From contig NW_026042745.1 in assembly GCF_023856365.1 (NCBI RefSeq), positions 41,432-105,431 on the forward strand: a stretch of 64,000 nucleotides of DNA, written 5' to 3'. The position numbers and the translations under genes are program-made. Below the pieces are notes generated by a model. The model ran no database searches. It was not told where the DNA came from and worked only from the letters and a program-made list of their open reading frames with translations. This DNA comes from Brienomyrus brachyistius (taxonomy: Eukaryota; Chordata; Actinopteri; Osteoglossiformes; Mormyridae). Within the stretch, counting starts at the first letter, position 1; every line of letters starts with the position of its first letter. Of this stretch, positions 21,601 to 33,620 are shown one piece after another.

Positions 21601-22760
21601 AATGACAATAGGACAATAAAACTAGACGGCACAAACGAAGCCCGGCAAACAAAATTTACTCAAAATAGTAGTGGCTCCTGGGAAACTAATGCTGCTGTTT
21701 TGCTTTGCCTTTCCACTATGACAAATTAAACACCAAAAAAATAAAAAACCAAAAAAAAATCTCACCTAACCTCCTCAGGGAGCGATCAGGGAGTCACATC
21801 TGCACCATGTACTGGTGAAATCCTGCCGACTACGCCCACTCCGATATAAAAGCACACAAATTCATAATCACCGCCCGGGGGACGTGAAGACCATGAACAC
21901 TGCCTTTATTATTCTGCGTTCAGTTAACACTCCAAAGGAAAAACCAAACAGCAAAGCAATTACTTTAAAAATTACCCACAAATGGTACAAATCAAATCAT
22001 GTTAGAATAACACTCCAATCACACAAAGAAACCCAAACCCGGCAGCTATTACCTTGGGGTGGGGGGACACACTGTCAGAAGGTACTCCACAGGGTCACCA
22101 CATCACATGGCGTAGATACACACACCAGGGGGGTGGGCTAAGAAGGCAGAGCGACCACGACCACGACCTACCCCCCCCCCCCCCCAAACCAGATCCTCAC
22201 CACCCAACACCAAGCCTCCCCAACGGCGCCCCACGGTTTACGTACAACAAACTAAACAAAACACATAAATACTTAATACTAATTAAACAGGAAACCCGAA
22301 AACAAAATAAAAAACGAAACAAAAGCAGAAAACAGCAGCAATTGTAGTGGCTCAGTATCCCGCCGGCTGCCTGGCTCACGCTGGTCCGGGACACTCCACC
22401 AAATCGCCATCCACTGACTGAGTACAAGCGCTATTAAAAGGGAACCTTAAAACGGGAAACAACTGCAAGTGGCTAGATTACCAAGCCCTCGCAAACTGCA
22501 GCGATGGAGATGCCCACAACTAGGCTAATTTAGTGAGGAACCTTCCTCAAAGGTACAACGGCGACTCCCGCCTGCTTCAGATCACAAGCCTATGTTCTGA
22601 ATCACTATTCTACCAACACACAGGTAGAAGATGAAGAACTCTCCTCAAAGTAGTGCTGTCAGTTGGACCTTGTAACATGAATAATCGTAGTGGAGAGTTA
22701 CAATTATTATTTTAATTTGAAGACGTGAGATTTTTATTGGGGGAGGGTCCCACCTTCAGA
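21601..22760. other. Possible gypsy LTR and unassigned sequence
   Basis: On the minus strand a TATA-like TTTTATATCG occurs at about 21840-21850, upstream of gag, but no pair of LTRs can be matched. Around 22170-22187 is a C run after GACCACGACCACGACC. No gene is supported in the rest. Confidence 0.35.
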
Positions 22761-23254
22761 AACAGCCAGTGAGACTCGTTTACCTCAAACCTTCTGACCA
22801 TGTGAGTCTCATTAATGAAACCGTATCTTAAGCCCAGCCGGAGCCCACCTCCCCAAGGGTACACTCTACTTTCCCAGAAAATGCCAAGATGGATTCAAAT
22901 TCAACTCCCAAACCTACTGTCAGTTTTTAGAAGACACTTTCTTCAAGCAGTGGTACAGGATAAAGTCAGCATCTTTCAGGAGGACCATGATTTTTATGCA
23001 GGACAATGCTCCATCGCATGCATTGAAGTACTCCACTGCATGGCTAGCCAGTAAAGGCCTTAAGGATGACAGAATAATGACATAATCACCTGACATAATC
23101 CCTATTGAGAACTTGTGGGCCCTGCTTATATGGGAGATTTACAGTGAAGGAAAGCAGTACAGCTCTCTGAACAGTGTCTGGGAGGCTGTGGTTGCTGCTG
23201 CACAAAAAGTTAATCGTCAACAGAACAAGAAAATACCAGATTCCATGAATGGAG

Positions 23255-23580
23255 GACTTATTGCTGTTCAGCAGCCGGACTGCTTGGGGGAAGAAGCTAT
23301 TGCACAGTCGTGCAGACCTGCTCCTGATGCTGCAGAATCTTCTTCCGGATGGAAGAGGGGTAGTAGACAGTTGGTGGGTTGGATGGTACCGGTCAGTCAC
23401 AATGCTGGTGGCCTTACGGATGCAGTGGGAAGTGTAAGTGTCCTGCAGGCTGGGGAGGGAGCTGCCGATGATGCACTCAGCGGTCTGCACAGTCTTCTGA
23501 AGGGTCCGGACCGCTGAGCGCGTCATCAGAAGCTCTCCAGCCTGCAGGACACTCGCACTTCCCACTACATCCGTAAGGAG
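23255..23580 (-). mobile_element. LINE ORF2 C-terminal fragment with inverted repeat
   Basis: Minus-strand words: TVQTAECIIGSSLPSLQDTY, RKATSIVTDRYHP, LPSGRRF, CNSFFPQAVRLLNS. These are the C-terminal motifs of L2/Rex1-type LINE ORF2. Within it 23412-23456 and 23536-23577 are inverted copies of each other (CCTTACGGATGCAGTGGGAA...), about 42 bp with an 80-bp spacer, as left by a 5' inversion during insertion. Confidence 0.6.
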
Positions 23581-23719
23581 GTGGCTATATTGCTCACTAA
23601 TTGATATTTCATGTCAGAATTGTTTATTTGGAAATTATGTGATGTTTGTTTATTAATCGCACTTTGAAAGATGATAATGAACAAGGGAGATGGGAAAATG
23701 TAGGTGTTCCATTTAGTTG

Positions 23720-23871
23720 CATAATAATTGTGCACACTAATAGTTGTGTAATAATTCTGCACACTAATAGTTGTGTAATAATTCTGCACACTAATAGTTG
23801 TGTAATAATTCTGCACACTAATAGTTGTGTAATAATTCTGCACACTAATAGTTGTGTAATAATTGTGCACA
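23720..23871. repeat. 27-bp tandem repeat in mariner
   Basis: Five to six copies of a 27-bp unit (core TAATAATTCTGCACACTAAT). First and last units have TTGTGCAC in place of TTCTGCAC. The unit resembles the mariner terminal sequence TAATAATTGTG, so it probably arose by expansion of an end or subterminal transposase site. Confidence 0.9.
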
Positions 23872-23917
23872 GACATGTATTCCCCTGATAATGTTCACAC
23901 TCACATTTCTGGGAACA

Positions 23918-24160
23918 TTGGGAGCAGCGTGTGGCTCTGTGGGCTAAGCCTGTGTGCTTGTAATCAGAAGGTCGCAGGTTCAAACCCAGCCTCAGCCTGT
24001 GGGTCCTTGAACAAGGCCCTTAACCCCTGGGTGCCGCTACAGGTGGCAGCCCTTCGCAGACAACTTCCTCTATGGAAAAAAAAGAGCAAGTTGTGGGAGG
24101 CGTAAAGACAATTTCCCTACAGGGACAATAAAAGTGTCGGTTATTATTATTATTTCCCTT
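23918..24160 (+). repeat. tRNA-derived SINE
   Basis: Box A (GTGGCTCTGTGGGCTAAGCC), box B (GGTTCAAACCC), an AAGGCCCTTAACCCC body and a tail TTATTATTATTATTT after GACAATAAAAG. It belongs to a different SINE family from the GGAT-tailed one. Confidence 0.8.
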
Positions 24161-24550
24161 GCATAACATTCAGGCTTCAGGTTCATTAACATTTTGGACT
24201 GACTGATGACACTATATTTGTTTATTATTAAAATTAATCCCAAAAACACAACTCGCCTAATAATTGTGAACACAGTGTATTACATTGTGGGAACCAAATG
24301 TCCCCCACGATGAGATAAAAACCTTTTGCCATGTAAGGATATTTTTCACTCCCCACACCCCACAAACATAACCTCAATTTCATAAAAAAATCTGTGAATA
24401 GAATCACAAAACTGGAAATACCTAAAATCTTGTATTTTGTTTGCTTACTTATGGTTAAGGTTGGGGCTGGGTAGACTGTCATTGTTGGGATTAGAGTTTT
24501 CACCATAGAAACAAATGGAGAGTCCCCACAAAGACATAATTACAAACCTC

Positions 24551-24690
24551 TGTGTGTGTGCGCGTGTGCGTGCGTGTTTGTGTGCGCATGTGCGTCTGTG
24601 TGTGTGTGCGCATTAGCGTGCATGTGTGCGCCTCTGTGTGTGTGCGTCTGTGTGTGTGTGCGTCTGTGTGTGTGCGTCTGTGTATACCTG
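24551..24690 (+). repeat. TG/CG-rich microsatellite
   Basis: Alternating TGTGTG and GCGTGCG words, with several CpGs, followed by a short GATGGATGGA tract. Z-DNA-prone by composition. Confidence 0.9.
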
Positions 24691-24884
24691 GCTACAGAAG
24701 ATGGATGGATGGACAGATGGAATTTGCAACCTTACTAAAGAGTAGCAGAAGCACTTCTGACACTTGAACCCTGATGATAAGTACAATTATTTATGTAAAA
24801 GTGCATCAGTTTTGTACTTAGTGGCATTTGCCAAACATGCTTGTAAAGGTGAATTCTGCCAGAGGTCAGTGCTGTGGGTTGGCG

Positions 24885-25120
24885 TTTGGCTCAGTGGCTT
24901 ATATCACTATGCTCCTGTGACTAAGGCCCTTAACCCCAAACGCACCGGTGACTGCCTGCGTCTGCCTTCTCAAAGAAACAATTTTAAATTGTTTGACTGT
25001 GGAATTTGAGCTTCATGGGTCCAAACCTGCTTAGTCACACCGCCTTAAGTTTGCTGCTCAACTCGCCGCTTTCTAAATTGTAAGTCGCTTTGCAAAAAAA
25101 TATCTCCAAAATAAAAGTAA
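24885..25120 (+). repeat. Diverged tRNA-like SINE
   Basis: Has TTTGGCTCAGTGGCTTA as a box-A-like head, AAGGCCCTTAACCCC, a box-B-like GGGTCCAAACC, and the fish SINE tail AAGTCGCTTTGCAAAAA followed by AAAAGTAAATGT. Confidence 0.6.
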
Positions 25121-25124
25121 ATGT

Positions 25125-26083
25125 TCTTTTTTGCAGGAGAAAAAATGATCAACATGTGTTTCAAACGGTACAAAAGTGGGTCTGACCTTCATGCAGTTTC
25201 AACAAAACGTGGGTGGGGACAAGGGACGTCGCGATATAATGTGATCATACGATTACGTTTGCAGCAAAATAAAAGGACAGCGATAATGGTTCCCAGCAAC
25301 ACAAACCAAAGACAATTGGATGAAAGCAGAGTGGAATATGGGAGTATGGTAGACGATCCTTTCATAGCATCCAGATTTCTTAATGTTTGCTAGGCTGAGT
25401 TTGTTTATATGGCGAGGAGCCCAGCACCAAGTTACACAAGAAAATAAGCTGGAGGAAAGCAGCAGGCAAAAGCCTGACCCAGACGCAGCCCCGGTGCACG
25501 CCGGTTGGCGGCTGGGGAAACTTGCCGCGTATCGCCCCTACGGCGGCTGTTTCAGCTCACGGTAGGAAGCCGCCATCTAGTGGTGCGCTTTTGGAATTGC
25601 ATGCAGCGATAAAGTTCCTCGAAATTATTACAGTATCATGGACCTAAAGACTCATTGAGGTTTCACTCAAAACACAATATTGTGCAGTTTGGGGATTTGC
25701 GTTGGTGTTTTTGTGCTCATCATCACAGGTCCTGAGGGCCCATACATGCTGGTGCTGAGCTCTGTTACTGATATTCTTAAGTATTATTTTTAATAATTGT
25801 TGCACTTGGACTCGATCTTTTATACAATGTTTTGTCGCTTTTAATCTTTCCAAGCATTTTGCATACCGGGGCGACGCCCAGCACCGTACAGTGTCAATCT
25901 GCTTCCTCATTTGTATGTCGTTTTGATAAAAGCTTCTGATAAATAAGTAAAATGTAAGTCAGTATAAATGTATATACAACAGTAACTATGGTAGATTTCT
26001 CTCTGGTAGGTCTCTCTGACCTTACTGCACTGGGAGAAAAGCCCAGTGTAACATGGGCTAAAATGTAAATGTGTAGTTTTTTA
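25125..26083. other. No supportable gene
   Basis: Open frames of up to about 90 codons occur (for instance 25121-25393, plus) but show no domain features. The rest is AT-rich unique-looking sequence. Confidence 0.4.
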
Positions 26084-26560
26084 GATCTTAATCTGAAAAT
26101 CCGTTCTTCGTTTTCCCAGAAGGTGGCAGCACATGAACACTGCAAAACTGCAAGCTTGGCTTGTCGCTTTGTATACAATAGTGCGCTATCCGTATATTAA
26201 AAATACTACATAATTACATACATCAATCAATATCAAGAACAGAAAGATGCCCACACAATATACCAAAATCTTAAAATCCCCCTTGGCAGCATGTTACGCT
26301 GTAGTTTGGTTTGTCTAAGCTCCACACTTTCCCAGAATTACCCTGGACTGCTTCCAGTACGGAAGCCCAAAGAATCAGACACGAAGCTCACATAACTTGG
26401 CAAGAGGCCCCTGAATTACCTAAAGTGGATGGAGTTTTCACCTCGGCCCATGGGGATTCAGAGCAGACACAAATGAGCGTGAACCCATGTGTGATTTACA
26501 GTAAAAGGTGACTGAACACAATACACAGCCTCTGTAGTGTCTCCACTGTCCAGCAGGGGG
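26084..26560. repeat. Dispersed repeat, family R2 (third copy)
   Basis: Shares with 2651-2990 the words CTTAATCTGAAAATC, TTCCCAGAAGGTGGCAGCAC, CATGTGTGATTTACAGT and GGTGACTGAACACAA, with an extra 130 bp or so in the middle. It lies outside the duplication and so shows R2 is an interspersed family. Confidence 0.6.
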
Positions 26561-26629
26561 TGCCACATGAAAGCTGCCCAGCAGGAGTAAACAGGTTTCC
26601 GGAGATGCTGCATTGCAGTCCCACAGTCC

Positions 26630-26885
26630 TCTAGTCTTAAGTGCTCAAATGTTGTGGCCCCTCTATACCTTAGTCTCATAGTCCATAGTGCCCAATTCCC
26701 CTTTGCCCCACTTCCATGATCCACAAGTCCCTAGTCTCCTTGTTTCTTAGTCCCATGGTCCCTAACACTGTAGCCCCTTTCCCTCTGGTCCCCTATTCCC
26801 TTAGTCCCATAGTCTCCTAGTCCTGTGGCCCCTAATCCCACAGTCCACTACTCCTTAGTCCCCTAGTTCCTACTCCCTATTCACC
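26630..26885 (+). repeat. Degenerate CCCTTAGTC simple repeat
   Basis: About 250 bp made of variants of CCCTTAGTCCCATAGTCC. The irregular spacing suggests an old minisatellite of roughly 10-12 bp period. No coding sense. Confidence 0.75.
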
Positions 26886-27370
26886 TTGTATTAAGCAGGG
26901 AGCAGGATTCTGAGGCCATCTGATATGCTTTACAATGAAGCTGTGCTAAAACCAGTATATGCATGAGGGTGTTTGCGCTGCCCTGCACTAGACTGGAAGT
27001 TCCTGTAAATCACTTATATGAAAGTGCCTGTGGAACACAGATAAAATCCACATGTCTGAGGTGGCTGGCATCTGGTCTTTCTCATGTGTCAGGCCTGCGA
27101 TGCAGCATTCAAACACATGGTCTCCTTTTACAGCCAGCAGGTTACGCAAACGTACCGCTCAATCGGGGCCATGTGGACAGCTGTCTGCCATCTCTGATTG
27201 GCCGTCGAGTCCACGGACCCCAAAGGTTAAACTGGACACTGGCAAGCGTGTCTGATTCATCAGATTCCCGTCTGCTGGGTTGGGCAGCATCACATTGAGG
27301 AAGAACCTCATTGTGTTTTCAGCTACCTGGCATTAGGAGCTGATTACTTCAAGTCATTAGGACTTTTTTC
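26886..27370. other. No supportable gene
   Basis: A plus-strand frame (26963-27298, 111 codons) is present but has no recognisable motif. Confidence 0.4.
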
Positions 27371-27371
27371 A

Positions 27372-27512
27372 TAGAGATTCTCTAGCTGAACAAGTAGAGT
27401 GTTGCATTTATGATGCATTGGTCATGGGTTCAAATCCCCCAAGAATATGCATAAAACATAACCCTTCCCACTGCTGTAAGTCACTTTGGATAAACAAGTC
27501 TGGTAAATGCAA
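27372..27512 (+). repeat. Short tRNA-like SINE
   Basis: Box-B-like GGGTTCAAATCCCC at 27427-27440, then TGTAAGTCACTTTGGATAAA and CTGGTAAATGC, the common fish SINE tail. The head is degenerate. Confidence 0.6.
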
Positions 27513-27775
27513 AAGTGTTTCTACAAGTGGTACAACAGCATGCCCTACTGGTCAGATTAAAATGCTGTTTGGATATATTCGATTTCATAATGTGGCTTCT
27601 AATTATAACGTCAATGTGTAATAGGAATTTATTGGAAACGTATTCACTACTTCTTTTACAAATGTATTTATCTGGACGAATTGGTCCAATTGGTCTCTCT
27701 TACCTTAGACCCCTGGGAGAAAAGCTTAGTGTCCATGGGGTTAAATGTAAATGGATATTCTATGTGATGAGTAAT

Positions 27776-28062
27776 ATAATCTGGGTTAAGGACGACTCAG
27801 ATGCAGTAGCTCTGGGAAAGACACAGGCTTTATTAAGGGAATACAGCAAACAACACTTGGAAGAATGATGACGGAGCTGAGGAACCATGAGAGCAGGAAC
27901 ATTTATACACAGTAATCACCGACGGGAGAGAGGTGTAGGAGGCTAACAGACCAGGGTGGAGAACGTCAATGATGGGATACAGCTGGGGAGAATTAGGAGA
28001 GTTACGGAGGGCCATTAGTGGCCTCTGCTGGCCCAAACAGGAGGAGACGGGACAGATCGTCA
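27776..28062. repeat. Possible LTR-retrotransposon end
   Basis: Contains GGCTTTATTAAGGGAATAC, a reversed polyadenylation-like context, followed by GGAACATTTATACACAGTAA and GGAGGAGACGGGACAG. Similar wording to families near 682 and 46144, but no partner LTR was found. Confidence 0.35.
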
Positions 28063-28077
28063 CAAGTACTAAGATGT

Positions 28078-28375
28078 GATGCATCCATCTTCCAAACACT
28101 TATCACAAGGGTATCCCAGAGCCAATTACAGGAAACGCAGGGTACAAAGCTGGGGTCCACCATGGATACAATGCCATGTAATCACAAGGAACAATCACAG
28201 TTATGGAGTCCGGACAATTTACAGATGCCTGTCTGAGTCGCTGCAGGAAGAAACCCATGTGGGATAAAGAGAGCAAACAAACGCCACACAGACAGTATAG
28301 GAGAAGGATGGAAACATTCAACACTGCAGCTGCAAGGCAGCCCTGTTACCCACTGAGCCGCCCCTCACTGGATTC
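28078..28375 (-). repeat. Old full-length SINE, minus strand
   Basis: Reads on the minus strand from CACTGAGTGGGTAACAGGG-type box A sequence (near 28360) to a CATCCATC end reversed at 28080, with CCATGTGGGATAAAG and CCGGACAATTT matching the body of the GGAT-tailed family in diverged form. Confidence 0.55.
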
Positions 28376-29127
28376 TCATGGTTAAAACAGGACAACATGC
28401 CCAATACATTCAAAATGCACATGTGGAGGATTTCAGCCATATGGTTTTGAGTAACTTCTACACCCACGTACCATGTGTGAGATGGAGCCGGCCAGTTCCT
28501 CTTATGGTCCAATTCTGCTCATGCGTTACTAAGATTATGGTACTTAGGTCCTCCATCCATCAGATCCTCTTCTCACTGTGGTCATGCTCATCCACTCTGG
28601 ACACTGTAAGCTTGGTAAAAGACTCTCATCTCTGTATCCTTGGTAGCGAAACAAAAAGGGGGTTTGCTGAACTAGATGGGCTGAGACTGGAAACAAAGAG
28701 GATCGTGAGGGATCACAAATGGGAGGACTGGCAACCGGGAAGGTCACAGGCAGCAGGAAGGTTTAACATCAATGACCGGACTGGAGCTGACGAGACAAAT
28801 AGATACTTAAATGCAAAGACTAACGAGGGGCAACAAGCAACAGGCATGAATCATGAGGGTCACGCTAGTGAGGAGACAGGAGGGTCAGGCAGGTGTGATG
28901 GGTAGGACATGACAGTGGTCATGTGACACGGGCTGTTACTGTCACCATGAGGAAACGCAGGAATGTAAACAGCTTGGAAAAGGCAGCTGGTGTTTTTCTC
29001 CTTTATTTCTGTGTGAGCCTATAGTGGGTCCCGTGTTGGATGGGATCCTGTCTCTACTGCATGTCAGTCGTAAGCGGATCACACTTCTTACCGTTAGGGT
29101 GATGCCTGTGGTTTACAGTGGCTTGCA
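28376..29127. other. No supportable gene
   Basis: A plus-strand frame at 28378-28905 (175 codons) is open but has no family features; 28760-28915 resembles dispersed repeat R1. The rest is not assigned. Confidence 0.35.
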
Positions 29128-29280
29128 AAAGGCCGTCCACCTGAACTCACAGGCCGAACAAGGAGAGCGCTGATCAGAAATGCAGCCAAGAGGCCCATGG
29201 TGACTCTGGACGAGCTGCAGAGATCTACAGCTCAGGTGGGGGAATCTGTCCATAGGACAACTATTAGTTACAGGACAACC
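29128..29280 (+). pseudogene. Tc1-like transposase fragment
   Basis: Plus-strand translation gives PPELTGRTRRALIRNAAKRP, VTLDELQRSTAQ and VGESVHRTTIS, the second helix-turn-helix of a Tc1-like transposase. The DDE core is missing. Confidence 0.65.
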
Positions 29281-29369
29281 TGTAGCAGGACTTGTAGTCT
29301 TTCAGGCACTCGGCCCCAGATTTTTAATTACTTTGACTTTAATGAATCCGAATGTGGCCATTAGCAATG

Positions 29370-29370
<1 letters not shown>

Positions 29371-29427
<57 letters not shown>
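29371..29427. repeat. TA microsatellite
   Basis: (TA)n tract of about 57 bp. Similar AT tracts occur at 30310-30345. Confidence 0.95.
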
Positions 29428-30196
29428 TTCAGGACGCTAATTGTCGCACTGCCTTTATTGTTATTTATTCTATTCTACTGCCTTTATTGGCCCTACTACC
29501 CCATTTCGTTGTGCTCATACACAATGACAGTAAAGTTGACTTTGACTTATGAAGTGAGAAGGCCATGGATAGAGAAGTTGTGCTAATGCTAACTGGGACT
29601 ACGGCGGTCAGATTTATTGGACCCAGCTGATGGGCTCCACAAGTCCCCACGTGTTCTGAGCTACAGATACAGCTAAACTGTCTGACAACAAGCCAGTGAA
29701 GTCAAACAGCCTGCAGGGCCAGTCACCCCATCTGGGCGCAGGAGCCCAAAACAGAACAAAGGCTTTTGTTTTCTGACTTTGACTCACAATTGGGCAAATA
29801 GTGATAAATCATCCTCCCCCCTGAGAGTTACCCCAAAACACATCATCTTTCACACGTTGTTCTGTTGATCATGTCCCCAAGAGGGAAGCCAGACTTTCCC
29901 AGAATGGCAGCTGCTCACTGTAACATGCATTAAGAGATTGAAAAGTGCTGGTGAACATCCTGCCTGGACGCTGGCCACTGCGATGGTGAACATGAATAGG
30001 GTGAATGGAATGATATATGTGGACTTTCATGGAATATAAACTGTGAATCGTCCATTTATCCAGCAAACCCCACTATAACAGTACCACCACCCAGTCCACC
30101 CGCCTGCATCCTGAAATATCACCTGAAATATCAGGCGAAACATCAACACAAGCAGATGGCTTCCATATTAATGCAATGGGAGCAGAAACAGCTGTG

Positions 30197-30310
30197 GGCT
30201 GGCCCCCCATCCTGGGTTGTTCCCTGCCTCGTGCCCATTGCTTCCGGGATAGGCTCCGGACCCCCCGCGACCCAGTAAGCGGTTTGGACAATGGATGGAT
30301 GGATGGATGG
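30197..30310 (+). repeat. 5'-truncated GGAT-tailed SINE
   Basis: Only the 3' third: from GGCTGGCCCCCCATCCTGGG to (GGAT)n, followed by an AT microsatellite. Confidence 0.85.
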
Positions 30311-30345
30311 ATATATATATATATATTAATATATATATATATTAG

Positions 30346-31680
30346 GCAGTCACATAAACTTTTAAAATGATCTCCATGTTGATTTAAACCTATGATATTA
30401 TGTCTGTCAAACTGTTTGCCCTTAACCGTTTCAAAATCTCTCCTAAAGTCATCCCAGTATTGGCAGTATTTTCAATATACTCATGTATTTTTTGACATGA
30501 CCACTAGCTCACCTCATATAGCTAATCAATACCTCAGTGACTTTTCAAAACTAGTTTCATGAATTAATTGAGCTGGTGGTGAAATTTCAATTTCAATACA
30601 TGAAATGGCCGAGGTGAACCTGAGGAGAGGTTTAGGAACCATATTGGTGTTCATCTAGCCATCCAACAAGATATCAGTAACTTTTTGGAGAACATAAGAA
30701 ATTCCTTTTAGTTTTTTTTGTTTTACTCATAATTTGCACATGTTCTAATATTAAAATTTGTTTTTAATACTGAGAAAATATAAATTTACTACCCAGATAA
30801 ATAGCATTAAACATTAAACATTTCCTATGACTCCCTAAGACTTTTGCACAGTACTGTATATATCTCAGGATTCCTAATGAAACAGGATTTATGTGATTTT
30901 TTTCTGGTAATTGGTAATCACCTACACTACTTCATTGATGATCAGGTGCCTTTCTGTTGTTGTTGTACTAACGTGACTTATTAAGATTTTGTGTTATTTA
31001 TGTTTACTTAGTTAATATATGATTAATTTGATTATGTTATTATCTTTACTAAGTTACCTCAGGACCGCTGTAGGTTTTGAGTTAATAAACTGTCTGCCGT
31101 CTGCCGCCCCCTGCTGGCCAAAGCGTCGCCGCTGCGATATCAGGCTGCTGCGCTCAGTGAGCAGAGAGCGCGGATTAAGTCTGTTACTCAGTTACGTTCT
31201 GGGCAGCGCGGAACCGGGACATTAATGGGATAGAATAGGAAGCCTTTATTGTCAGTGTACAGGTAGCAAATACAATATATAGAAAGAAATATAAAATATA
31301 CATATAGAGGGGAGGGGAAAAGCTCCCCCCACTCATCAGCCTTAGATTTCATTACATTTTATTTTTTTCAGAATCAGAATTCACTCTATTGGTACAACTG
31401 CATGTACTATGAATTTGTTTAGGCAGTTTTGGTGCATTAACAGCCAACATAGAACATACGTCAGAGAAAAACAGTCATTTTGTATGTTTGTTCAGCTTAC
31501 AGAACCCAATTACTTGTTTTATTAACATACATCACACTTCAGACAGAGTAAAAAGGGTTATACTGGTTATAAAGCAGAGATTTTACCTTTTTGCCACGGA
31601 GAAGCAGCGACATGTGAGACTCTGATACGGTAAAAATGATTCCTCCAGCACACAGTGAGCTATCCCAGCATGCACAGCGA
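30346..31680. other. No supportable gene
   Basis: AT-rich sequence, then a CpG-containing patch (31085-31215). A reversed SINE/LINE tail-like phrase CCTTTATTGTCAGTGTAC lies at about 31235-31252. Confidence 0.4.
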
Positions 31681-31701
31681 CACGGGGGAGTTTGCCCCCC
31701 C

Positions 31702-31781
31702 CCATGTCACCTTCCTGTCCCCCCCTGACAGAGACACTTCTCTGTTTGCAGTGTTGGGGTCCAGCGTCAGCTGGCAGGAGC
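31702..31781 (-). pseudogene. PRY (B30.2) exon fragment
   Basis: After a pyrimidine-rich acceptor (CTTGCCTACAG, AG at 31783-31782) the minus strand reads CQLTLDPNTANREVSLSGGD then RKVTW, the PRY start of a B30.2 domain as found in fish TRIM and NLRC3-like proteins. After that the similarity ends and a TAG follows near 31665, so no SPRY part is present. It lies on the same strand as, and 6.3 kb downstream of, the last TRIM exon found (38052), but the exon phase (it needs one extra base) does not fit directly onto that exon. Confidence 0.65.
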
Positions 31782-31909
31782 CTGTAGGCAAGAGGAAGAG
31801 CCATTAATCCCATGACGAAGCCCAGCATCTCCATCATTATCACTGTCACACCTCACACACTCACTCACACAGAACTCGCTCCAATACACACATTTTATTC
31901 CCAATATAC

Positions 31910-33250
31910 TCATGTAGCCGCCCGAGTCTGCGGCGCTCCGGCTGCCCCCTGCGCTGTGAGACACGCCGCGCTGAGAGACTCGCTGGGGCCGAACTGCACT
32001 TTAGCCTGCGCTCTATTATTCTGTACGATACATAAAATATAAAAAGTCAAATATGTGAATTACCTCAGGAAATGTTGGTCGCCCGCGCGACGCCGGCGGG
32101 AAGACGCGCCGAAATGACGCGGGTGTTAAACTAATAGGCTTAATTACAGGTAAATAAAATTACAAACAGCATTCATCAAACATATTAACCATAAAATTAC
32201 ACAACAAAGATTACCACTAAAAGTGAGTTTGTCTTTAGGTCACAATATGAACGTCTTTTAATCCACTTTGGACACACACCTCTCTCCAGCAGCGCGCCAA
32301 CGCGACGCTCCCAACGCAGACGCATCTAGGCTGGTTCTCCGCAAAGCGCAGCACTCGCGTATTACACCGCGTATGCGTACATGGAAACGTTCATATTTCT
32401 CTGGTCAAGCTGTGTACTTTACACATGTGCACGTGCCCTATTTAAGTATTAGTAGTAATTCTGATATTCCCTGCACACGTACCACAGCCGCGAGGTCTGT
32501 GTATGTTTCCCTACGTTTTACAAATTCAGAGCGGCAGTTCACGGGGCTGCCAACTTTGATCAACTGGCTGGCGTGAGCTTTTCAATTTGGGACAAGTCTG
32601 CACACATATGCATACGCATTTAAATGTATGCAACAGTTCTATTACCTTGAAAATTGGCTGTAGGGTTTGCAAACTACCCCAATCCTCATCAAAATCATCT
32701 ATGTTGGCGTTTAAAGACAAATTTGGAGTGCGGCAGGCGGTCGTCCGCGGAGGAGTAAAATGCATCATAAAAGTCTATACAAACACGTCCGCTTATACGT
32801 GCGCGGAGAGGTACCAGTCTGGCCGCCACGTGTTTTCTGTGTTGATTCCGGCTTCGTCTGCGCACTTACATGAGGATAACAAGACGCATGCGCGACGTGC
32901 AGTGCCACCAGAAATTGGCGTGGCAGTATGGTCACGTTTTGTCACGGAACATTGTCTTTACTAACGGTACAGATCGTATTAAAGTAGCATCTGATTTTTT
33001 TAAGAATGAGTGTCCAGAAGAGCTGTATATTTTCACAGACAAGAAAAAAATATTCCGAACACTATTGTGTCCTTCTTTGTACAGTGTCTTCAAAATTTAA
33101 TGGCAGTATAAGTTTCTTAGAAAGCAGTGTCATGCGTACAAGGTACAATAAAATTCTAACCTGAAATTCTTACTTGCCTACTTTCATAAGCAGCATTATT
33201 TTTCATACAGTTCCATCCATCGATTTTTCTGGCACTTATCTAATATATAA
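31910..33250. other. CpG-containing sequence without a supportable gene
   Basis: GC- and CpG-rich patches (31920-32120, 32280-32350, 32815-32900) lie within AT-rich sequence. Two plus-strand frames (32268-32576, 32587-32964) stay open for about 100-125 codons but have no motif. This could be the remnant of a DNA transposon or a promoter region; I cannot tell. Confidence 0.3.
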
Positions 33251-33263
33251 CATATAATCTATT

Positions 33264-33286
33264 TGTGTGTGTGTGTGTGTGTGCGG

Positions 33287-33358
<72 letters not shown>
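33264..33358. repeat. TG then TA microsatellite
   Basis: (TG)n at 33264-33284 followed by (TA)n at 33287-33358, directly joined to a SINE tail. Confidence 0.95.
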
Positions 33359-33360
<2 letters not shown>

Positions 33361-33620
33361 ATCCATCCATTTTCCAAACCGCTTATCCTACTGGGTCGCG
33401 GGGGGTCCGGAGCCTATCCCGGAAGCAATGGGCACGAGGCAGGGAACAACCCAGGATGGGGGGCCAGCCCATCGCAGGGCACACTCACACAGCAGTCACT
33501 CACACAGGCACACCTATGGGCAATTTAGTAACTCCAACTAGCCTCAGCGTGTCTTTGGACTGTGGGGGCAAACTGGAGTACCCAGAGGAAACCCCACGAC
33601 GACATGGGGAGAACATGCAA
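33357..33620 (-). repeat. GGAT-tailed SINE, minus strand
   Basis: Runs on the minus strand from GCATGTTCTCCCCATGTCGT (33618) to the (GGAT)n tail (33357). The tRNA-like head with boxes A and B is missing. Confidence 0.9.

Larger units (their letters stand above)
22830..24270 (+). mobile_element. Degenerate Tc1/mariner element with nested insertions
   Basis: Plus-strand coding traces at 22970-23255: IFMQDNAPSHA (first visible catalytic Asp) and PIENLWALL (Glu), then SMNG just before the break. There is an in-frame TAA between them and the usual SPDLNP motif is damaged. The right end TAATAATTGTGAACACAGTG lies near 24252-24270. Inside are a LINE piece (23255-23580), a 27-bp tandem array (23720-23871) and a SINE (23918-24160). 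The left end was not found. Confidence 0.65.

Noticed and set aside
23720..23871. Regular 27-bp repeats as a CRISPR-like array
   Set aside because: The units are contiguous with no spacers, and the genome is a fish; it is a tandem repeat in a mariner element.
28378..28905. 175-codon plus-strand gene
   Set aside because: No recognisable domain, and its 3' part resembles a dispersed repeat.
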